Shown: positions 62,156-64,000 of the stretch, in pieces | Layout of the letters: each line of letters begins with the position of its first letter | Position numbering within the stretch: position 1 is the stretch's first letter | DNA from: Spirosoma lacussanchae | Lineage (GTDB): Bacteria > Bacteroidota > Bacteroidia > Cytophagales > Spirosomataceae | Length of the DNA: 64,000 nt | Assembly (NCBI RefSeq): GCF_005870035.1 | Contig: NZ_SWJG01000007.1 | Coordinates: 124,001 to 188,000 of the forward strand | Reading direction: 5' to 3' | Program-made: the position numbers and the translations under genes | The notes under the pieces: generated by a model | Seen by the model: only the letters and a program-made list of their open reading frames with translations | Told to the model about the DNA's origin: nothing | Database searches by the model: none

Positions 62156-62349
62156 GATGGGTATCCCCGGTTTGCTGACGAATAGCCTACTTACGTCTCG
62201 GCTCAACCGTACCGTCCGCGTCCGCAACGGCCAGCTCGTTCGGGACGCTTACTGGCCGACCTGAACGCAGTAAAGTAGGGCAGGCGGGAAGCCTGAACTG
62301 GATAACCGGCGTTACTTTTTCTATCTTCGCGGTGTATTAATATGCCGTC

Positions 62350-64000
62350 ATGTGTACCCGTTTGCTTTGGCTGCTGTTGTTGTTCAGCAGTCCGGTTTTG
62401 TCGATTGCCCAGCTTCAGATCAATCATCCCATGGCACGGCTGGTCATACAGCGCGGAAACGATGGCAACGGGCGGCTATACGTGTCGGGACAACTACGAG
62501 GGCAGGCCGACCGGATCGAAGCCCGGCTAACGCCCGTTGTGGCGGGGCAGGGCACCGAAACCGCCTGGCAAACGGTTCAGACCAACCCGGTCAATGGCGT
62601 ATTTCTGGGGTACATTACAGGAACGGGCGGCTGGTACACGCTCTCGGTGCGGGCCATTATCAGCAATACCGTCAGCAGTGAGGCTACGGTACAGCCCGTT
62701 GGCATCGGGGAGGTGTTCGTAACGGCCGGCCAGTCTAACTCCCGCGGGCTGGGTATCGGTGATAACGACCTCGGCACGGCTACCGACCGCGTCAACGCCA
62801 TCGACTCCATCAACCATTACTACCCGCCGAGTCCTCAGCCGCTGCTATCGTCGGGCGATCCGATGCCGGTTCCGGTCTATAAGGCCCTGACGGCCGGCCG
62901 GCGTATTTTTCCGATGGCCGAAAGCTCGTGGGGCTGGGGCGAACTGGGCGACTATATCGTGAATCGGTATAACGTGCCAGTCGCTTTCTACGTGGCCGGC
63001 TGGGACGGCTCAACGATCGATAACTGGGACAAAACGGCCCGGGGTATACCCACCTGTAATGCCTATTTCTGCAACGAAAACTGGCAGAACCTGCAACCCT
63101 ACACTAACCTGAAAAACGTACTTCAGTATTATGCATCGATGGCGGGCATCCGGGCCGTACTCTGGCACCAGGGCGAGGCTGAAGGCGATGTAGCGCGGGA
63201 TCAAATACCGCAGTATGCCACCATACTACGGTCGGTCATCGAGAAGGCGCGGCAGGATTACGGGGGGCGCAGTATGGCCTGGGTGGTGGCGCGGGCGTCG
63301 TATAACGGACAGGTAACAACCCCCGCTGTCGTGTCGCAGCAGGATGCGGTCATTGCCACGCCGGGTTTCAACGTATTTCAGGGGCCGCTGAACGATACGA
63401 TCCAGAACCGGAACGGTGGTGATACGGATGTACATTTTGCCAACGCACTCCGGCCATCGGTTCATCCGCGGTATTACCTGAACCCGAACAGCATTCCGGT
63501 CAATATGGGCCTGTCGCGCTTTGCCCGTAACTGGAATAACAGCCTCAGCAACAGTTTTTTTCAAAACGCCCAGCCCATCACGCCCGCGGTGTTTGCTGCT
63601 ACCGGAACGCTGGCCGAGTACGTGCTGCCCGCCGATAGTCTGCGCGTTACGTTTGTGACCTCAGGTACATTTGGTAGCGGGAACCAGTGGCAGGTGCAGC
63701 TCCTCGATTCGCTGGGGCGCTACAAAGCCACCCTCGGAAGCGGGCCAGCCAGCCCGGTTCGGGTGAAGCTGCCGGCCGGTTACCAGAGTGGCCGGTATCG
63801 GGTTCGGGTCGTGTCGAGTTCGCCCGTCATACCGGCGGTGCCGTCGAACCTGTTCCGGATTACCAGCCAGATTCCGGCTGCCGATCTGAGTTTGTCCGCA
63901 TCGGTCGACCAGCGAACACCGGGGCTGAACGAACCCGTCACCCTCTCGCTAACGGTGCAGAACCAGGGCCCGGCCGCAGCTACCGACATTCTGGTGCGGA
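62350..64000 (+). CDS. Secreted sialate O-acetylesterase-like protein with C-terminal DUF11/CARDB-type domain (3' end outside window)
   Basis: At least 550 residues. The signal peptide is LLWLLLLFSSPVLSIAQ (about 4-20). Residues ~110-380 form an SGNH/GDSL-type esterase of the sialate O-acetylesterase (SASA, CE6-like) kind: GEVFVTAGQSNSRG contains the Ser of GQSN, RAVLWHQGEAEGD the acidic/His block and TDVHFANALRPSVHP a likely catalytic Asp/His. Near 505 a conserved-domain repeat begins (ADLSLSASVDQRTPGLNEPVTLSLTVQNQGPAAATDILV), typical of DUF11/CARDB surface repeats. More repeats and possibly a T9SS sorting domain would be expected beyond 64000. Deacetylation of glycans outside the cell is the likely role. 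Confidence 0.8.
   Translation, partial: MCTRLLWLLLLFSSPVLSIAQLQINHPMARLVIQRGNDGNGRLYVSGQLRGQADRIEARLTPVVAGQGTETAWQTVQTNPVNGVFLGYITGTGGWYTLSVRAIISNTVSSEATVQPVGIGEVFVTAGQSNSRGLGIGDNDLGTATDRVNAIDSINHYYPPSPQPLLSSGDPMPVPVYKALTAGRRIFPMAESSWGWGELGDYIVNRYNVPVAFYVAGWDGSTIDNWDKTARGIPTCNAYFCNENWQNLQPYTNLKNVLQYYASMAGIRAVLWHQGEAEGDVARDQIPQYATILRSVIEKARQDYGGRSMAWVVARASYNGQVTTPAVVSQQDAVIATPGFNVFQGPLNDTIQNRNGGDTDVHFANALRPSVHPRYYLNPNSIPVNMGLSRFARNWNNSLSNSFFQNAQPITPAVFAATGTLAEYVLPADSLRVTFVTSGTFGSGNQWQVQLLDSLGRYKATLGSGPASPVRVKLPAGYQSGRYRVRVVSSSPVIPAVPSNLFRITSQIPAADLSLSASVDQRTPGLNEPVTLSLTVQNQGPAAATDILVR

Overview
The window reads as chromosomal DNA of a GC-rich member of the Bacteroidota, most likely a Cytophagales / Spirosoma-type bacterium. 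This is inferred from the gene content: a PorZ-like type IX secretion component with a C-terminal sorting domain, Kdo synthesis (KdsA), LytS/LytTR signalling, an ECF sigma operon, a short AtpC, many SPII lipoproteins, and promoters resembling the Bacteroidota TTG / TAnnTTTG type. No database search was possible, so the genus is a guess. No tRNA, rRNA, CRISPR array, integrase or transposase was seen.

Layout. 1-12.7 kb: a nucleoside hydrolase (cut by the window edge), an MTR-kinase-like kinase, porZ overlapping tdk, a lineage-type hypothetical protein, a helix-hairpin-helix outer-membrane-like protein, a large membrane protein, an MDR alcohol dehydrogenase and a ThuA-like protein. 12.7-15.8 kb: a visibly AT-richer accessory island holding a Panacea (DUF4065) antitoxin-type gene with a small unknown partner (probable PanAT toxin-antitoxin pair), an unknown membrane protein, a YodC-like peptide and a 47-codon ORF. 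15.8-24.6 kb: MlaF/MlaE lipid transporter genes with an unusual structured intergenic region, an SDR, a ROK kinase, murB, a SPOR lipoprotein, gmd, an HtrA protease and Hsp20. 24.9-29.4 kb: acpP-fabF-rnc in one direction, kdsA plus a KdsC-like phosphatase in the other.

29.4-38.9 kb: a NagD-like HAD protein, a SulP transporter overlapping a beta-carbonic anhydrase gene (probable bicarbonate module), an ECF-sigma operon (sigma, anti-sigma-like protein, Spy/CpxP-like sensor, YHYH lipoprotein, MORN-type lipoprotein, SCO1-like protein) in which most genes overlap, and a glutamine-synthetase-family enzyme with a kinase-like partner. 39-47.4 kb: a small lipoprotein, a degenerate CPBP-type membrane protein, a LytS-small membrane protein-LytTR operon, then nadA-antitoxin-vapC-nadB (a toxin-antitoxin pair inside the NAD operon), a PaaE-like reductase and a methyltransferase. 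47.4-57.2 kb: udk divergent from a ModF-like double ABC protein, atpC and atpD separated by a secreted hypothetical protein and by a terminator, malQ and a 998-residue membrane/TPR protein. 57.3-64 kb: a LolD/MacB-type ATPase, a TrpD2-like protein, an aldo/keto reductase, a decay scar joining an AraC-family regulator remnant to the tail of a xanthine-dehydrogenase-type gene, a hexapeptide acetyltransferase, and the start of a secreted sialate-acetylesterase-like protein.

The best candidates for something new are the PanAT-like pair in the AT-rich island, the sigma-controlled YHYH/MORN/SCO operon, the toxin-antitoxin pair inside the nad operon, and several unexplained intergenic palindromes.
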